NCBI GenBank assembly: GCA_009735695.1 | Contig: SRSL01000007.1 | Coordinates: forward strand, 112,540-176,539 | DNA: 64,000 nt | Source: Christiangramia bathymodioli | Lineage (GTDB): Bacteria; Bacteroidota; Bacteroidia; Flavobacteriales; Flavobacteriaceae | Direction of reading: 5' to 3' | Shown here: positions 26,930 through 35,613 of the stretch, piece by piece | Layout of the letters: each line of letters opens with the position of its first letter | Position numbering within the stretch: position 1 is the stretch's first letter | Program-made: the position numbers and the translations under genes | Notes under the pieces: generated by a model | The model's input: only the letters and a program-made list of their open reading frames with translations | Databases searched by the model: none | Told to the model about the DNA's origin: nothing

Positions 26930-27472
26930 ATGAGTATGAGAAAAGCGAGATTAGTTTTTTTATTCGCAGCTGTTTGGTTGTCTTTAACTTCCTGCGCAGA
27001 CGATAAGAACAAGGGAATAAAGGAAGTTTCTAATGAAGTAGCTTCTATAGAAAGTCCAGATCTAAAGGTCGAGGAGGAAAATGTAAAAGCAGTTATCAGG
27101 ACATACAAATCTGCCCTGGAAAACCTTACTACAGAGGGGACCTTTGAACTCTTTGCAGATTCTTCAAAAGTATATGAATCTGGAGGAGTTGAGGGCACTT
27201 ACAGGGATTATATAGAACACCATCTGGGTCCTGAACTGGGACATTTTGAAAGTTTCAGGTTTTCAGATTACAACCTGGACGTGGAGGTAGATCTTCCCTA
27301 TGCTTTTACAACCGAAACCTATGTCTATACCATCGTTTTGAACCAGGAAAATTCAGAAAGTCGAACGATCCGGAAAAAAGGGGTGGCAACTTCGGTATTG
27401 AAAAAAACCGAAGGAGACTGGAAGATCATCAAAACCCATTCCTCCAGTAGGGATTATAAACCAAAGAAATAA
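26930..27472 (+). CDS. NTF2/DUF4440-like lipoprotein
   Basis: A 180-residue lipoprotein: signal with lipobox LTSC (Cys22), then a cone-shaped NTF2-like fold read from ENVKAVIRTYKSALEN, FADSSKVYESGG, YRDYIEHHLGPEL and the final DWKIIKTHSSS. Related small proteins often follow metal-efflux genes in Bacteroidota. The HHLGPELGHF segment provides several histidines that might bind a ligand. It starts 3 bases after cusB. Whether it binds metal or a small molecule is unknown. Confidence 0.75.
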   Translation: MSMRKARLVFLFAAVWLSLTSCADDKNKGIKEVSNEVASIESPDLKVEEENVKAVIRTYKSALENLTTEGTFELFADSSKVYESGGVEGTYRDYIEHHLGPELGHFESFRFSDYNLDVEVDLPYAFTTETYVYTIVLNQENSESRTIRKKGVATSVLKKTEGDWKIIKTHSSSRDYKPKK

Positions 27473-27489
27473 TTTTTAAAAAATAAGAA

Positions 27490-28059
27490 ATGAAGAGAAT
27501 AGTATTGATAGCAGGTCTTGCAGTTTTAGGTTTTTCGGCTACAGCACAGGAGCATGATCATAGCGCGCATTCGCAGGCGAACAAAACAGCTAAAACCGGG
27601 AAATCCCTGAGTCCTCATACCAGTGCCATGGCTATGGTGGGAGATGCCCATGTACATATAGATTACTCGTCGCCCAGTGTACGGGATCGTATGATCTTTG
27701 GAGGCCTGGTAGGATATGACCGGGTATGGCAGGCTGGAGCCCATATGGCTACCTGGATCGAGACCAATAAAGACCTTGTTTTTGAAGGCAAGACCTTGCC
27801 TGCAGGAAAATATGCATTTTTTACGGTCCCTGGACGGGATACCTGGAAGGTGATGTTCAACTCTCAATGGGAACAGCACGGCAAGGATGAATATGATGAG
27901 AAAAACGATGTGCTCGTTCTTGAAGTAAAACCGGAAGAACTTTCGTCACTTCAGGAGGAACTAAAATATGAGGTACAGAAATTAGATGATAATAAAGGCG
28001 AGATCAGCCTTGCCTGGGAAAAGACCAGGATCAGTTTGCCTTTCAGGGTAAAACAGTAA
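27490..28059 (+). CDS. DUF2911-family periplasmic protein
   Basis: A 189-residue exported protein: signal peptide to ATAQ (residue 20), a short His-rich linker (EHDHSAHS), then a DUF2911 domain recognised by DYSSPSVRDRMIFGGLVGYDRVWQAGA and the LPAGKYAFFTVPG turn. Family function is not established. Here it sits in the efflux operon 17 bases after the NTF2-like gene, and its His-rich leader suggests metal contact. The call is by pattern. Confidence 0.85.
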   Translation: MKRIVLIAGLAVLGFSATAQEHDHSAHSQANKTAKTGKSLSPHTSAMAMVGDAHVHIDYSSPSVRDRMIFGGLVGYDRVWQAGAHMATWIETNKDLVFEGKTLPAGKYAFFTVPGRDTWKVMFNSQWEQHGKDEYDEKNDVLVLEVKPEELSSLQEELKYEVQKLDDNKGEISLAWEKTRISLPFRVKQ

Positions 28060-28077
28060 ATAGAACAATTTCGGCTT

Positions 28078-28647
28078 ATGACTGTAGAGGTTTTTATTAA
28101 AAATATGGTTTGCGATCGTTGTGTCAAGGTTCTGAGGAATGAGCTGACAGAGCAGGGCTTAAACCTGGAAACCGTAGAGCTGGGCCGAGTTGTCTACCAA
28201 ACAAGCAACCCGGTGGAGGACCATGGAAAATTGGAAGAGGTCCTGGAGGCCAATGGCTTTTCCGTGGTCCTGAAACCGGACAGAATACTCGTGGAACAGG
28301 TAAAACTAAGCCTGATCGACTTGCTGAACAGCCTGCCCATTAAAAAGACGGGACCCTTATCTGTCTATCTGGCTGAGGTGACGGGTCATGACTACTCTCG
28401 ATTGAGCAGGACCTTTTCCCAGAGCGAAAATATCACCATCGAAAAATACTTCATCAAACTCAAGATCGAGAAGGTCAAGGAACTCATCCAGGCTAATCAG
28501 CATAACTTCACAGAAATAAGCCAACTTCTGGATTACAGTAATAGCAACCATCTCTCCAGGCAATTTAAGAGCGAGACCGGAATGAGCCTTTCCGAATACA
28601 GGAATCTGGGTGAGAATTTTAGGAATTCTTTAGACCAAATAGTGTAG
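28078..28647 (+). CDS. HMA-like domain fused to an AraC-type DNA-binding domain, copy 1
   Basis: A 189-residue predicted metal-responsive regulator. Residues 1-65 read as a heavy-metal-associated (ferredoxin-like) domain with a Cys12-x-x-Cys15 pair in NMVCDRCVK. Residues from about 110 to 185 carry AraC-type helix-turn-helix features: YSRLSRTFSQ, KIEKVKELI, LDYSNSNHLSRQFKSETGMSLSEYR. The usual HMA signature is GMxCxxC; here Gly is replaced by Asn. Binding of Cu(I) by the CxxC pair could gate DNA binding; that is inference. Last gene of the first metal operon; a paralogue starts at 35614. Confidence 0.82.
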   Translation: MTVEVFIKNMVCDRCVKVLRNELTEQGLNLETVELGRVVYQTSNPVEDHGKLEEVLEANGFSVVLKPDRILVEQVKLSLIDLLNSLPIKKTGPLSVYLAEVTGHDYSRLSRTFSQSENITIEKYFIKLKIEKVKELIQANQHNFTEISQLLDYSNSNHLSRQFKSETGMSLSEYRNLGENFRNSLDQIV

Positions 28648-28994
28648 ACCTTTTACCTAACTGTGATAATTCAATAATAAGGACTGTGCTAATTTAGATC
28701 AACAAATCTAAATGTTCACAAGTTTTGAAATCGAAAAAATTTTTCAAATCTACCTTTTATTCTTTATTAACTGATTCCCTTGTTAGGGCCTTTGTTTCAA
28801 CTGAAACAGGCTTGAAAAAGGTGCAATTTCACAAACCTGAAAATTTAAATTTTGCAAGGTTTACCCTGACCGACGGGTTCCTAATAACCGGAAATTTCAT
28901 TGCCGGGCATTCCCTTTGGAATTAAACTTACGTTAAACAATTCATAAAGAAACAGTGATTCTATAAATTTAAATCTGAACCAAAATTGAATAGC
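28648..28994. other. 347-base intergenic region
   Basis: No convincing gene. It contains an imperfect hairpin (TTTAGAT / ATCTAAA, 28693-28712) without a T-run, and the half-site ATTCTAT at 28958-28964 close to the next start, matching one arm of the dyad at 19551. A TTG-started frame of 66 codons (28725-28925) has no family resemblance and was not accepted. Confidence 0.5.
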
Positions 28995-29543
28995 ATGAAA
29001 AATAAAGCTTTTAACTTGAGTTTGATCTTTTGCAGCCTGATGGTCCTATTTTCCTGTAAGGAGGCCAAGGAAAACCAGTCAGTAGAGATTAACACTCCGC
29101 AGGAGGTGAAAAAGGCAGAAAAAAGAACACCTGATGTAGCAGACCAGGGATTTATTGACGGGATGACCGGCAAGGTATGGCACAATTACCTGGAAATAAA
29201 AATGGCCCTTACCCGTGGAGATAGTAAAAAGGCCGGGGATGTGGCCGCCGGGATGGCCGATTCATTCTCACAGGAGAGAGCAGAAATGAAGAAGCTCGCC
29301 CAGCAAATGTCTGAAACCGATGATATTGAAAAGCAACGCGAGTTATTTGCCGCTTTTACTGAAAAAGCCGGGCCTATGTTCGAAGAAACTCTTAACAAGG
29401 GGACTATCTACAAGAAATTCTGCCCGATGGCCTTCAATAACAAGGGAGCCTACTGGTATGCAGATGTAGCGGAAATCACCAACCCTTACTTTGGAGATAA
29501 GATGCTCGATTGCGGGAAAGTAGAAAAGACCATTAAAAAATAA
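28995..29543 (+). CDS. DUF3347 lipoprotein, copy 1
   Basis: A 182-residue lipoprotein with lipobox LFSC (Cys21), followed by a helical DUF3347 domain (about residues 55-180). The diagnostic C-terminal block is KFCPMAF ... NPYFGDKMLDCG, with two cysteines about 30 residues apart and conserved Met and Trp. The ATG at 28995 gives the signal; the in-frame TTG at 28986 is less likely. The same domain ends the adaptor CusB and forms a second lipoprotein at 34986, so it is probably a periplasmic copper-binding module. Confidence 0.85.
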   Translation: MKNKAFNLSLIFCSLMVLFSCKEAKENQSVEINTPQEVKKAEKRTPDVADQGFIDGMTGKVWHNYLEIKMALTRGDSKKAGDVAAGMADSFSQERAEMKKLAQQMSETDDIEKQRELFAAFTEKAGPMFEETLNKGTIYKKFCPMAFNNKGAYWYADVAEITNPYFGDKMLDCGKVEKTIKK

Positions 29544-29572
29544 ACAACCTAATACCAACTAAAACTTTAAAA

Positions 29573-30061
29573 ATGGATTCTAAAGAACACAAGCAAAACA
29601 ACGGGGGACATTATGGTAAATTCTTCGGGATGCTGGGCTTATCTTTTATTGCCATGTATATTACCATGTACCTCAACACCTATGAATTTGACCATGTTTA
29701 CTTCAGCCTTACGCGATTTTACATGACCTGCCTGGGGATTGCAGCCATGGCAGTGATTATGCTGTCGTTTATGCTGGGTATGTATAAGAACCGTAAAAAG
29801 AATATCGCCATTTACGTGGGTAGCCTTGTTCTGTTTTTAACTGCCCTTGGACTGGTAAGAGCGCAGGGCCCTATCATTGGAGATGTATTATATATGAAAG
29901 CCATGATCCCTCACCATTCCATTGCCATTCTTACTAGTAAGAGAGCCGATATCAAAGATCCGGAAACCAAAAAACTGGCCGAGGAGATCATAGAAGCTCA
30001 GAAAAGAGAGATCGCCCAGATGAAGAAAATAATCTACAGGCTGGAAAACGAACAAAACTAA
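29573..30061 (+). CDS. DUF305 membrane protein
   Basis: A 162-residue protein with three hydrophobic segments (about residues 18-34, 50-70 and 78-97), then a DUF305 ferritin-like helical domain read from MKAMIPHHSIAILTSKRADI and the EIIEAQKREIAQMK helix. DUF305 proteins commonly neighbour copper-resistance genes; the MxPHHxxAI motif supplies potential metal ligands. It lies 29 bases after the DUF3347 lipoprotein gene and is closed by a terminator. Confidence 0.87.
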   Translation: MDSKEHKQNNGGHYGKFFGMLGLSFIAMYITMYLNTYEFDHVYFSLTRFYMTCLGIAAMAVIMLSFMLGMYKNRKKNIAIYVGSLVLFLTALGLVRAQGPIIGDVLYMKAMIPHHSIAILTSKRADIKDPETKKLAEEIIEAQKREIAQMKKIIYRLENEQN

Positions 30062-30066
30062 ATACC

Positions 30067-30101
30067 AAGACCGAAGCTATATCAGATTCGGTCTTTTTTT
30101 T
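30067..30101 (+). terminator. Rho-independent terminator after the DUF305 gene
   Basis: Perfect 9-bp stem AAGACCGAA / TTCGGTCTT with an 11-base loop, running into a T-run. It splits the island into separate transcripts before the multicopper oxidase. Confidence 0.88.
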
Positions 30102-30129
30102 GACCCTATATTAATTGAAACCCAATACA

Positions 30130-32502
30130 ATGAAAGAAATAATGAAAGGTATGATATTTTGGGTGCTGTGCATGGGTGCGGTTGCCATTGGAAACAGCCA
30201 GGAGCGGGAAGCGTCGGTCGAAGGCAATGTGAATAACTGGCCGGTGCACGAATATCATATCACCATAGATGAAGAAATGGTCAACAAGACCGGCGACGGG
30301 GTGATGGGCATGACCATTAACGGGCAGATCCCCGGGCCTGTTCTGGAATTTACCGAAGGCGAATATGCCAGGATACATGTGACCAATAATATGGATGTGG
30401 AAACTTCAGTTCACTGGCATGGTCTTCTGCTTCCAAATTTTTACGATGGGGTTCCCTATTTATCTACTCCGCCCATTCTTCCGGGAAAAACCCTAACTTA
30501 TGAATTCTCCCTGAAACAGTCAGGTACTTACTGGTATCATTCCCACACAGGCTTACAGGAGCAAAGAGGAGTGTATGGGGCTATACAGATCAATCCGCGT
30601 GAAAATGAGAAGGACTTCGAATATGATCACGACCTGGTGCTTACCCTTTCAGACTGGATGGATGAGAAACCACATAAACAGCTAAAGAACCTGAAACGAG
30701 GGAACGAATGGTATCTTATCAAAAAAGGACAGATCCAGAGTTTGAACAAGATACTTCGAAAGAATGCCCTGGGCGCTAAATTGAAGATGAGTTGGCAGCG
30801 GATGCCAGACATGGCGATCTCAGACAACTATCACGACCTGTTCCTGGTAAACGGGAAACCTAAACAGGAATATCCGCAATTCAAACCCGGCGAAAAAGTT
30901 AGGCTGAGGTTCGTGAATGCCTCTGCCGCCACTTACTTCTGGCTCACCTTTGGCGGGGAAGATCCTACGTTAATTTCCGCAGATGGGCTCAACGTGGTGC
31001 CGATTAAAAAGAACAAAACCCTTATTGCGGTAGCAGAGACCTATGATTTCCTGGTCACCATTCCCGAAAGTGGAAAACTGGAAATTCGTGCTACCGCGCA
31101 GGATGGATCGGGAGAATCTGTGACCTACCTTGGTGAAGGACCGGTGATCCCGGCTCCGGAAGTGCCCGAACCCGACCTAATCGAGATGATGAAGCAAATG
31201 ATGTCCATGGACATGAAAATGGGTGCACCTGCTACCAAATTCAATCCCGGCAAGGCCGATTCCATCGAAGTAATGAAAAAATATGCCATGAAAATGGAGG
31301 GAATGGACCATGGAGAAATGAAACATGGGGATATGAATATGGACATGCAGGAGGAGGACATGAATATGCAAAAAGATAAAGATTCCGAAAAGCATGACGA
31401 AATGCAGGGGCATGAGGGACATATGGATGTGGACATGAAGAAGAAACCCATTCCGGCAGAGGTAGTGGTTGGTGATAATATGAAGACCGCCAGCAACCCT
31501 GGATTCAATTATGATTACCTAAAGTCACCTGAAAAAACCACTATTTCAGACGAACAGCCCTTGAAGGAATTATTGTTCAACCTCACCGGGAATATGAACC
31601 GTTATGTTTGGAGCATTAACGGGGTTCCCCTGGCCGAGACCGATAAGATCAAGATCAAACAGGGACAAAAGGTGAGGATCACTTTGAATAACCTTACCAT
31701 GATGCATCACCCTATGCACCTGCACGGGCATTTCTTCAGGGTTATCAACGAGCACGGTGAATATTCTCCCCTGAAGCACACCGTAAATGTGGCCCCGATG
31801 CAGAAAACGGTGATCGAATTCGATGCCAATGAATACGGCGACTGGTTCTTTCACTGTCACGTGTTGTACCATATCAATAGCGGGATGGCCCGGGTGATAA
31901 GTTATGACACCCCGCGTGATGAACGCCTGAAGGAATATCCTTTGCAGAATCTTACCACAGAGTCTAATGAGATCTTTACCTGGGGAGAAGTGATGGCCGG
32001 TAGTCATATGACCGAACTTTATGCTACCGCAACCAACCTTAGGAATCAGTTGACAGTAAGAGGTGAATACGGCTGGAATGAAAATCTCGAGGCCAGTCTT
32101 ACTTATGAACGTTATCTAAATGATTTTTTCAGGTTGTTTGGAGGAGTGAATGTCGAGAACGAAGCAGAAGACAGCCTGGAGGAACTGGAGACCACCGCGG
32201 TTGGAGGTATCAGGTATCTGCTGCCATTACTTATCAACTCAGAACTTCAGATCGATAATAAATTAAGACCGCAAATAGGTCTAAGTGCCGGATTGATGGT
32301 GTTTCCGCGTATCGGTATTTACGGGGAGTTCGAATACCAGATGGATTTTGGATGGGTAAACGATCTTCCCTCCGGGTCTAGTTTTGAAAATGAAACAACC
32401 TGGCAGGTGGGAAGCGAATTTGTGATTTCCAAGACCGTACAGCTTTTCGCCAGTTATGATAACCGTTTCGGTGCGGGTGGAGGCTTGTCGGTATGGTTCT
32501 AA
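30130..32502 (+). CDS. CopA-type multicopper oxidase with Met-rich insert and C-terminal beta-barrel-like (CopB-like) domain
   Basis: A periplasmic or outer-membrane-associated oxidase, likely turning Cu(I) to the less toxic Cu(II). The ATG at 30130 gives 790 residues with a signal peptide (cleavage near GNSQ); the in-frame TTG at 30115 is an unlikely start. All copper-ligand motifs are present: HWHG (95-98), HSH (137-139), HPMHLHGH (about 526-533) and HCHxxxHxxxxM (from His575). A Met/His/Asp-rich insert spans about 388-437. After about residue 610 come alternating strands (RGEYGWNENLEASLTYERY to GGGLSVWF, ending in Phe) like an outer-membrane barrel. In Proteobacteria CopA and CopB are separate proteins, so this is a fusion. 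Confidence 0.9.
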   Translation: MKEIMKGMIFWVLCMGAVAIGNSQEREASVEGNVNNWPVHEYHITIDEEMVNKTGDGVMGMTINGQIPGPVLEFTEGEYARIHVTNNMDVETSVHWHGLLLPNFYDGVPYLSTPPILPGKTLTYEFSLKQSGTYWYHSHTGLQEQRGVYGAIQINPRENEKDFEYDHDLVLTLSDWMDEKPHKQLKNLKRGNEWYLIKKGQIQSLNKILRKNALGAKLKMSWQRMPDMAISDNYHDLFLVNGKPKQEYPQFKPGEKVRLRFVNASAATYFWLTFGGEDPTLISADGLNVVPIKKNKTLIAVAETYDFLVTIPESGKLEIRATAQDGSGESVTYLGEGPVIPAPEVPEPDLIEMMKQMMSMDMKMGAPATKFNPGKADSIEVMKKYAMKMEGMDHGEMKHGDMNMDMQEEDMNMQKDKDSEKHDEMQGHEGHMDVDMKKKPIPAEVVVGDNMKTASNPGFNYDYLKSPEKTTISDEQPLKELLFNLTGNMNRYVWSINGVPLAETDKIKIKQGQKVRITLNNLTMMHHPMHLHGHFFRVINEHGEYSPLKHTVNVAPMQKTVIEFDANEYGDWFFHCHVLYHINSGMARVISYDTPRDERLKEYPLQNLTTESNEIFTWGEVMAGSHMTELYATATNLRNQLTVRGEYGWNENLEASLTYERYLNDFFRLFGGVNVENEAEDSLEELETTAVGGIRYLLPLLINSELQIDNKLRPQIGLSAGLMVFPRIGIYGEFEYQMDFGWVNDLPSGSSFENETTWQVGSEFVISKTVQLFASYDNRFGAGGGLSVWF

Positions 32503-32550
32503 ATTTTAAAAAACTAAAACTGAAATCAGGAATATAAAAACTAATTGATA

Positions 32551-33105
32551 ATGAGACCTAAAATCAGAATTATGAGAAGATTAATTTTATGTAGTTTAAT
32601 TGGTGTGACCGGATTGCTATTAACGAGCTGTGGCAGCTCGCAGCCGGTTTCAGAAAGGATGCAGGAAAATGAATACCGCAGCGAGGTATATCAGGTAATT
32701 GCAAATAATGAGAATTATTTCAAGCAATTCCTGGAAGTTGCTAATTCAAACCAACAGGCTCAAAAATGGTTGCTGCAGGATCATTTTAACAGCATGCAAT
32801 CTGGTGAAATAAAAGAGATCGTAAAAAACGATCCGGAGTTGAAGGAACGAATGAAAAAGATGATGCAGGATAAAATGGAGAATGATCCAGAGATGCAGGC
32901 CAAAATGATGGAAAGGATGAAAGAGAAAATGATGAAAGATCCAGAAATGCATGAACAGATGATGATGCAGATGCACCAGAAAATGAAAAGTAATCCGCAG
33001 ATGGCTGATAAAATGATGGATAAGATGATTCTGTTTCTACATGAAAACCCTGAGCTGATGGAGCAGATGAAAGCAAAAATGAAAGCTCATCAGGAAAAGA
33101 TGTAA
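32551..33105 (+). CDS. Methionine-rich lipoprotein with short helical repeats
   Basis: A 184-residue lipoprotein (lipobox LLTSC near residue 26) ending in about 100 residues of Met/Lys/Glu-rich repeats of the form NDPEMxxKMMxRMxEKM, with about 40 methionines. This composition is typical of periplasmic Cu(I)/Ag(I) sponges, but I do not recognise a named family. Another ATG at 32572 (MRRLILCS) also gives a good signal peptide. It follows the oxidase by 48 bases. Part of the repetition arises from low-complexity codons rich in ATG and GAT. Confidence 0.78.
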   Translation: MRPKIRIMRRLILCSLIGVTGLLLTSCGSSQPVSERMQENEYRSEVYQVIANNENYFKQFLEVANSNQQAQKWLLQDHFNSMQSGEIKEIVKNDPELKERMKKMMQDKMENDPEMQAKMMERMKEKMMKDPEMHEQMMMQMHQKMKSNPQMADKMMDKMILFLHENPELMEQMKAKMKAHQEKM

Positions 33106-33127
33106 ATAAAAATCAAAATTCAATATT

Positions 33128-33313
33128 ATGAGACTTTTAAAAAAATTACCGACCTTGGTTTTATTAAGCCTGTTTAGTCTTTCGATTTATTCCTGTAGGG
33201 AAACTACAAAAGAGGAAGAACATGATGACATGGAAATGGAACATATGAACGATGACGAGATGGAGCATGATGAAATGGAACATGAGGATGTGGACCATGA
33301 AGATCACGAATAA
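33128..33313 (+). CDS. Small acidic Met/His-rich lipoprotein
   Basis: A 61-residue lipoprotein: signal with lipobox IYSC (Cys23), then a 38-residue tail made almost only of Glu, Asp, His and Met in repeats of the form MEHDEMEHED. It resembles a tiny metal-chelating peptide anchored to the membrane. Its composition matches the insert of the neighbouring oxidase. It starts 22 bases after the preceding Met-rich lipoprotein gene. No family is known to me. Confidence 0.7.
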   Translation: MRLLKKLPTLVLLSLFSLSIYSCRETTKEEEHDDMEMEHMNDDEMEHDEMEHEDVDHEDHE

Positions 33314-33443
33314 ATCCATTATAATGGGTTAAAGTTTTAATTCATAGTTCAGGTTTTTCTGAAAGCAGCAGGTATATGTCTTATTAATTAGTTGTAAAGC
33401 CAGCAGTCTTTCAGGGAGACCTGGATCTATTAAAATTCACTTT

Positions 33444-34115
33444 ATGAAAAGTAAGCTATTAACAATAATTCTTTTTTGCTTCATTGGTATAGTTTCGGCG
33501 CAGCATAACCATAACCACGAAGGCCAGAATGCAAATGAAACTGATTCTGTTCATGCAACTTCGGCAGGCACTGAAGAAACCAAAGGCCACGAGGAATCCA
33601 ATGTAGGCCATGAAGCAGTTGAAGCTGGTGAGCCGGTGAAAGCGAGCCTCGATTCTTTTCCCAATCTTCATCCCTTAGTTGTACATTTTCCAATAGTGCT
33701 ATTGCTTCTTGCCGGGCTCCTGCAATTGATACAGTTATTCGTATTGAACCGAAACCTGGACTGGGTGATCCTGTTGTGCGTGGGTGTTGGTTTTATTGGA
33801 GCTTATATTGCCGGAGTCTATGCCCACCCTCATACTCATAATTTAACTGAAGCAGCTAAACAAGTGCTGGAACAGCACGATAAATTTGCTGAATGGACCA
33901 TCTATGCCAGTGCATTGGGTGCTGTTTTAAAATTAGGAAGCCTCTTCCTTATTAGGAAAAAACGCCTTTTTGAGATAGCGGTTTTCCTGATTCTGGGCTT
34001 CGCGGCTTTTTCGGTTTCTGAAGCAGGACATTATGGCGCTCAGTTGGTGTACCTCGAAGGAGTTGGGCCACAAGGGGAATATCTTGAGACTGAAGCAGAT
34101 TCACATACACATTGA
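33444..34115 (+). CDS. DUF2231-like membrane protein with His-rich N-terminus
   Basis: A 223-residue protein. A signal peptide (to VSAQ, residue 19) is followed by a His-rich exposed segment (HNHNHEGQN, then scattered His and Glu to about residue 62) and four membrane helices. The FPNLHPLVVHFPIVLLLLAG segment (about residues 72-91) is the DUF2231 signature, and a YAHPHTHN loop adds further histidines. The C-terminus ends in DSHTH. A copper- or haem-related role is plausible but unproven. Confidence 0.8.
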   Translation: MKSKLLTIILFCFIGIVSAQHNHNHEGQNANETDSVHATSAGTEETKGHEESNVGHEAVEAGEPVKASLDSFPNLHPLVVHFPIVLLLLAGLLQLIQLFVLNRNLDWVILLCVGVGFIGAYIAGVYAHPHTHNLTEAAKQVLEQHDKFAEWTIYASALGAVLKLGSLFLIRKKRLFEIAVFLILGFAAFSVSEAGHYGAQLVYLEGVGPQGEYLETEADSHTH

Positions 34116-34160
34116 GCCCGAAAAACCTAAAATAAAACTTAATAGATTTGGGGATTATTA

Positions 34161-34168
34161 TATTTTTG
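34161..34168 (+). promoter_or_regulatory. -7 box (TATTTTTG) for the PepSY gene
   Basis: Exact TAnnTTTG match between the DUF2231 and PepSY genes, 43 bases before the ATG at 34212. It suggests a separate promoter inside the island. Confidence 0.4.
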
Positions 34169-34211
34169 CCGGCAACCAAATCACAGTTTTTAACCCTGCA
34201 AATAGCTTTTA

Positions 34212-34961
34212 ATGATCGTAAAACGAAAAACGGCAATGAATATCCGGAAAGCCCACCGGTACCTGGGTATTTTTATAGGAATACAGTTCATCATGTGGAC
34301 AGTAAGCGGACTCTATTTTAGCTGGACCGACATCGATGAGATCCATGGAGATCATTTTAAAAAGGAGCAACCCCAAAAAGCTGCTTTTCCAGAGCTGGCC
34401 AGTCCATCCAGCCTCCATCCTGGTCTTGAAATTAGCTCTATCGAACTTCAGGAGATAGCCGGGGAAGCCTATTATTATATCAATGATCACCTGCTTATCA
34501 ATGCAAGGTCTGGAAAGATGCTCGACCAAATTAGCGAGGAACAGGCCCTTGAGATCGCTGGTAGATATATGAAGAATGAGCTAGAAGTGGCAGATGTGCA
34601 ACTAATAAAAGAGACAGGGAAGCATCACGAATACCGTGAGAAATTACTACCCGCTTATGTTATTTCGTATAAGGGCGACGAGAATTTAAAGGCATATATT
34701 GGAGCTGGGAATGGCAGTTTTGAAACGGTAAGACATCGTAACTGGCGATGGTTCGATTTCTTATGGATGACGCATACCATGGATTATGAAGGCAGGGATG
34801 ATTTCAATAATTCATTGCTTCGGGCCTTCTCCCTGTTGGGATTGATCACCGTATTGAGCGGTTTCTTATTATGGTATATCTCATCTCCAACTGTTAGAAA
34901 GATCGTGCAGCCTAAGAAAAAGAAGAAAAAAACTAAAAAGAATAACTTTCAGGCAAATTAA
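34212..34961 (+). CDS. PepSY-domain membrane protein
   Basis: A 249-residue inner-membrane protein with an N-terminal helix (RKAHRYLGIFIGIQFIMWTVSGLYFSW, written here in pieces: RKAHRYLGIF, then GLYFSW) and a C-terminal helix (about residues 213-231). Between them is a periplasmic region with PepSY-like features. The RKxHRYLG start is the hallmark of PepSY-associated reductase-like proteins. A second ATG at 34236 (MNIRKAHRYL) may be the true start. The C-terminus ends in a lysine run. Its role in copper handling is suggested only by location. Confidence 0.8.
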   Translation: MIVKRKTAMNIRKAHRYLGIFIGIQFIMWTVSGLYFSWTDIDEIHGDHFKKEQPQKAAFPELASPSSLHPGLEISSIELQEIAGEAYYYINDHLLINARSGKMLDQISEEQALEIAGRYMKNELEVADVQLIKETGKHHEYREKLLPAYVISYKGDENLKAYIGAGNGSFETVRHRNWRWFDFLWMTHTMDYEGRDDFNNSLLRAFSLLGLITVLSGFLLWYISSPTVRKIVQPKKKKKKTKKNNFQAN

Positions 34962-34985
34962 TCAGAAATTTTTAAATTCAGGAAA

Positions 34986-35564
34986 ATGAAAAGAAACGTA
35001 AATAGTTTATTCGTATTAGCGATGGCAGGAATGCTAAGCTTTACCTCGTGTAAAGACAACAAAGAGGCGGAAAATGAACCTGCCGAGCCTATGCAACATG
35101 AAATGCACCAGGCCGATACCGAAATGGATCATGAAGGAGATATGGATCATTCTGGTGGAGAAATGGCAATGGCTGAATTCAGCGATGAAAATAGCGGAAT
35201 GATGTATCAGCATTACCTTGAAATCAAGGATGCCCTGGTTGCAACCGATGCTGAAGCGGCTAAAAAGGCTGCAGCAAGTCTAGCTGAGATGGTGAAAGAA
35301 AAAGGTGAGATAACTGGAATAGCTGAGAAAATTGCCAATACCGGGGATGTGAACAAACAGCGAGAATTATTCTCTGAGCTTACCGCGGCCATGGAACCTG
35401 CTTTGAAAGAATCGATCACCTCTGGAAAGATCTACAAGCAGTTTTGCCCTATGGCCTTTGAAGGTAAGGGAGATTACTGGTACTCGAACTCAGATCAGAT
35501 CAGAAATCCATATTTTGGAGACAAGATGCTGAAATGTGGAAGGGTTGAAGAGACTATTGAATAA
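34986..35564 (+). CDS. DUF3347 lipoprotein, copy 2, with His/Met-rich linker
   Basis: A 192-residue lipoprotein (lipobox FTSC, Cys22). A 35-residue linker rich in His, Met, Asp and Glu (MQHEMHQADTEMDH and on) precedes a DUF3347 domain (about residues 65-190) with the C-terminal block QFCPMAF ... NPYFGDKMLKCG. It differs from the copy at 28995 mainly in this metal-binding-type linker. It lies 24 bases after the PepSY gene and is followed by a strong hairpin and the second HMA-AraC gene, repeating the regulator/DUF3347 association. Confidence 0.85.
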   Translation: MKRNVNSLFVLAMAGMLSFTSCKDNKEAENEPAEPMQHEMHQADTEMDHEGDMDHSGGEMAMAEFSDENSGMMYQHYLEIKDALVATDAEAAKKAAASLAEMVKEKGEITGIAEKIANTGDVNKQRELFSELTAAMEPALKESITSGKIYKQFCPMAFEGKGDYWYSNSDQIRNPYFGDKMLKCGRVEETIE

Positions 35565-35572
35565 ATAAGATC

Positions 35573-35595
35573 CCCCGGGAGCTTCGGTTCCCGGG
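35573..35595 (+). terminator. GC-rich hairpin between DUF3347 and HMA-AraC genes
   Basis: CCCGGGA pairs with TCCCGGG around an 8-base loop. No clean T-run follows (ATATTAATTT), so it may be a weak terminator or an attenuator before the regulator gene. Confidence 0.5.
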
Positions 35596-35613
35596 ATATT
35601 AATTTGGCCAGGA

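Noticed and set aside
28725..28925. 66-codon TTG-started frame in the gap before the DUF3347 gene
   Set aside because: Weak start, no promoter, no recognisable domain; AT-rich filler is a sufficient explanation.
32740..33100. Possible DNA tandem repeat or CRISPR-like array in the Met-rich gene
   Set aside because: The repetition follows codon frame and encodes Met/Lys/Glu repeats; there are no constant repeats with unique spacers.
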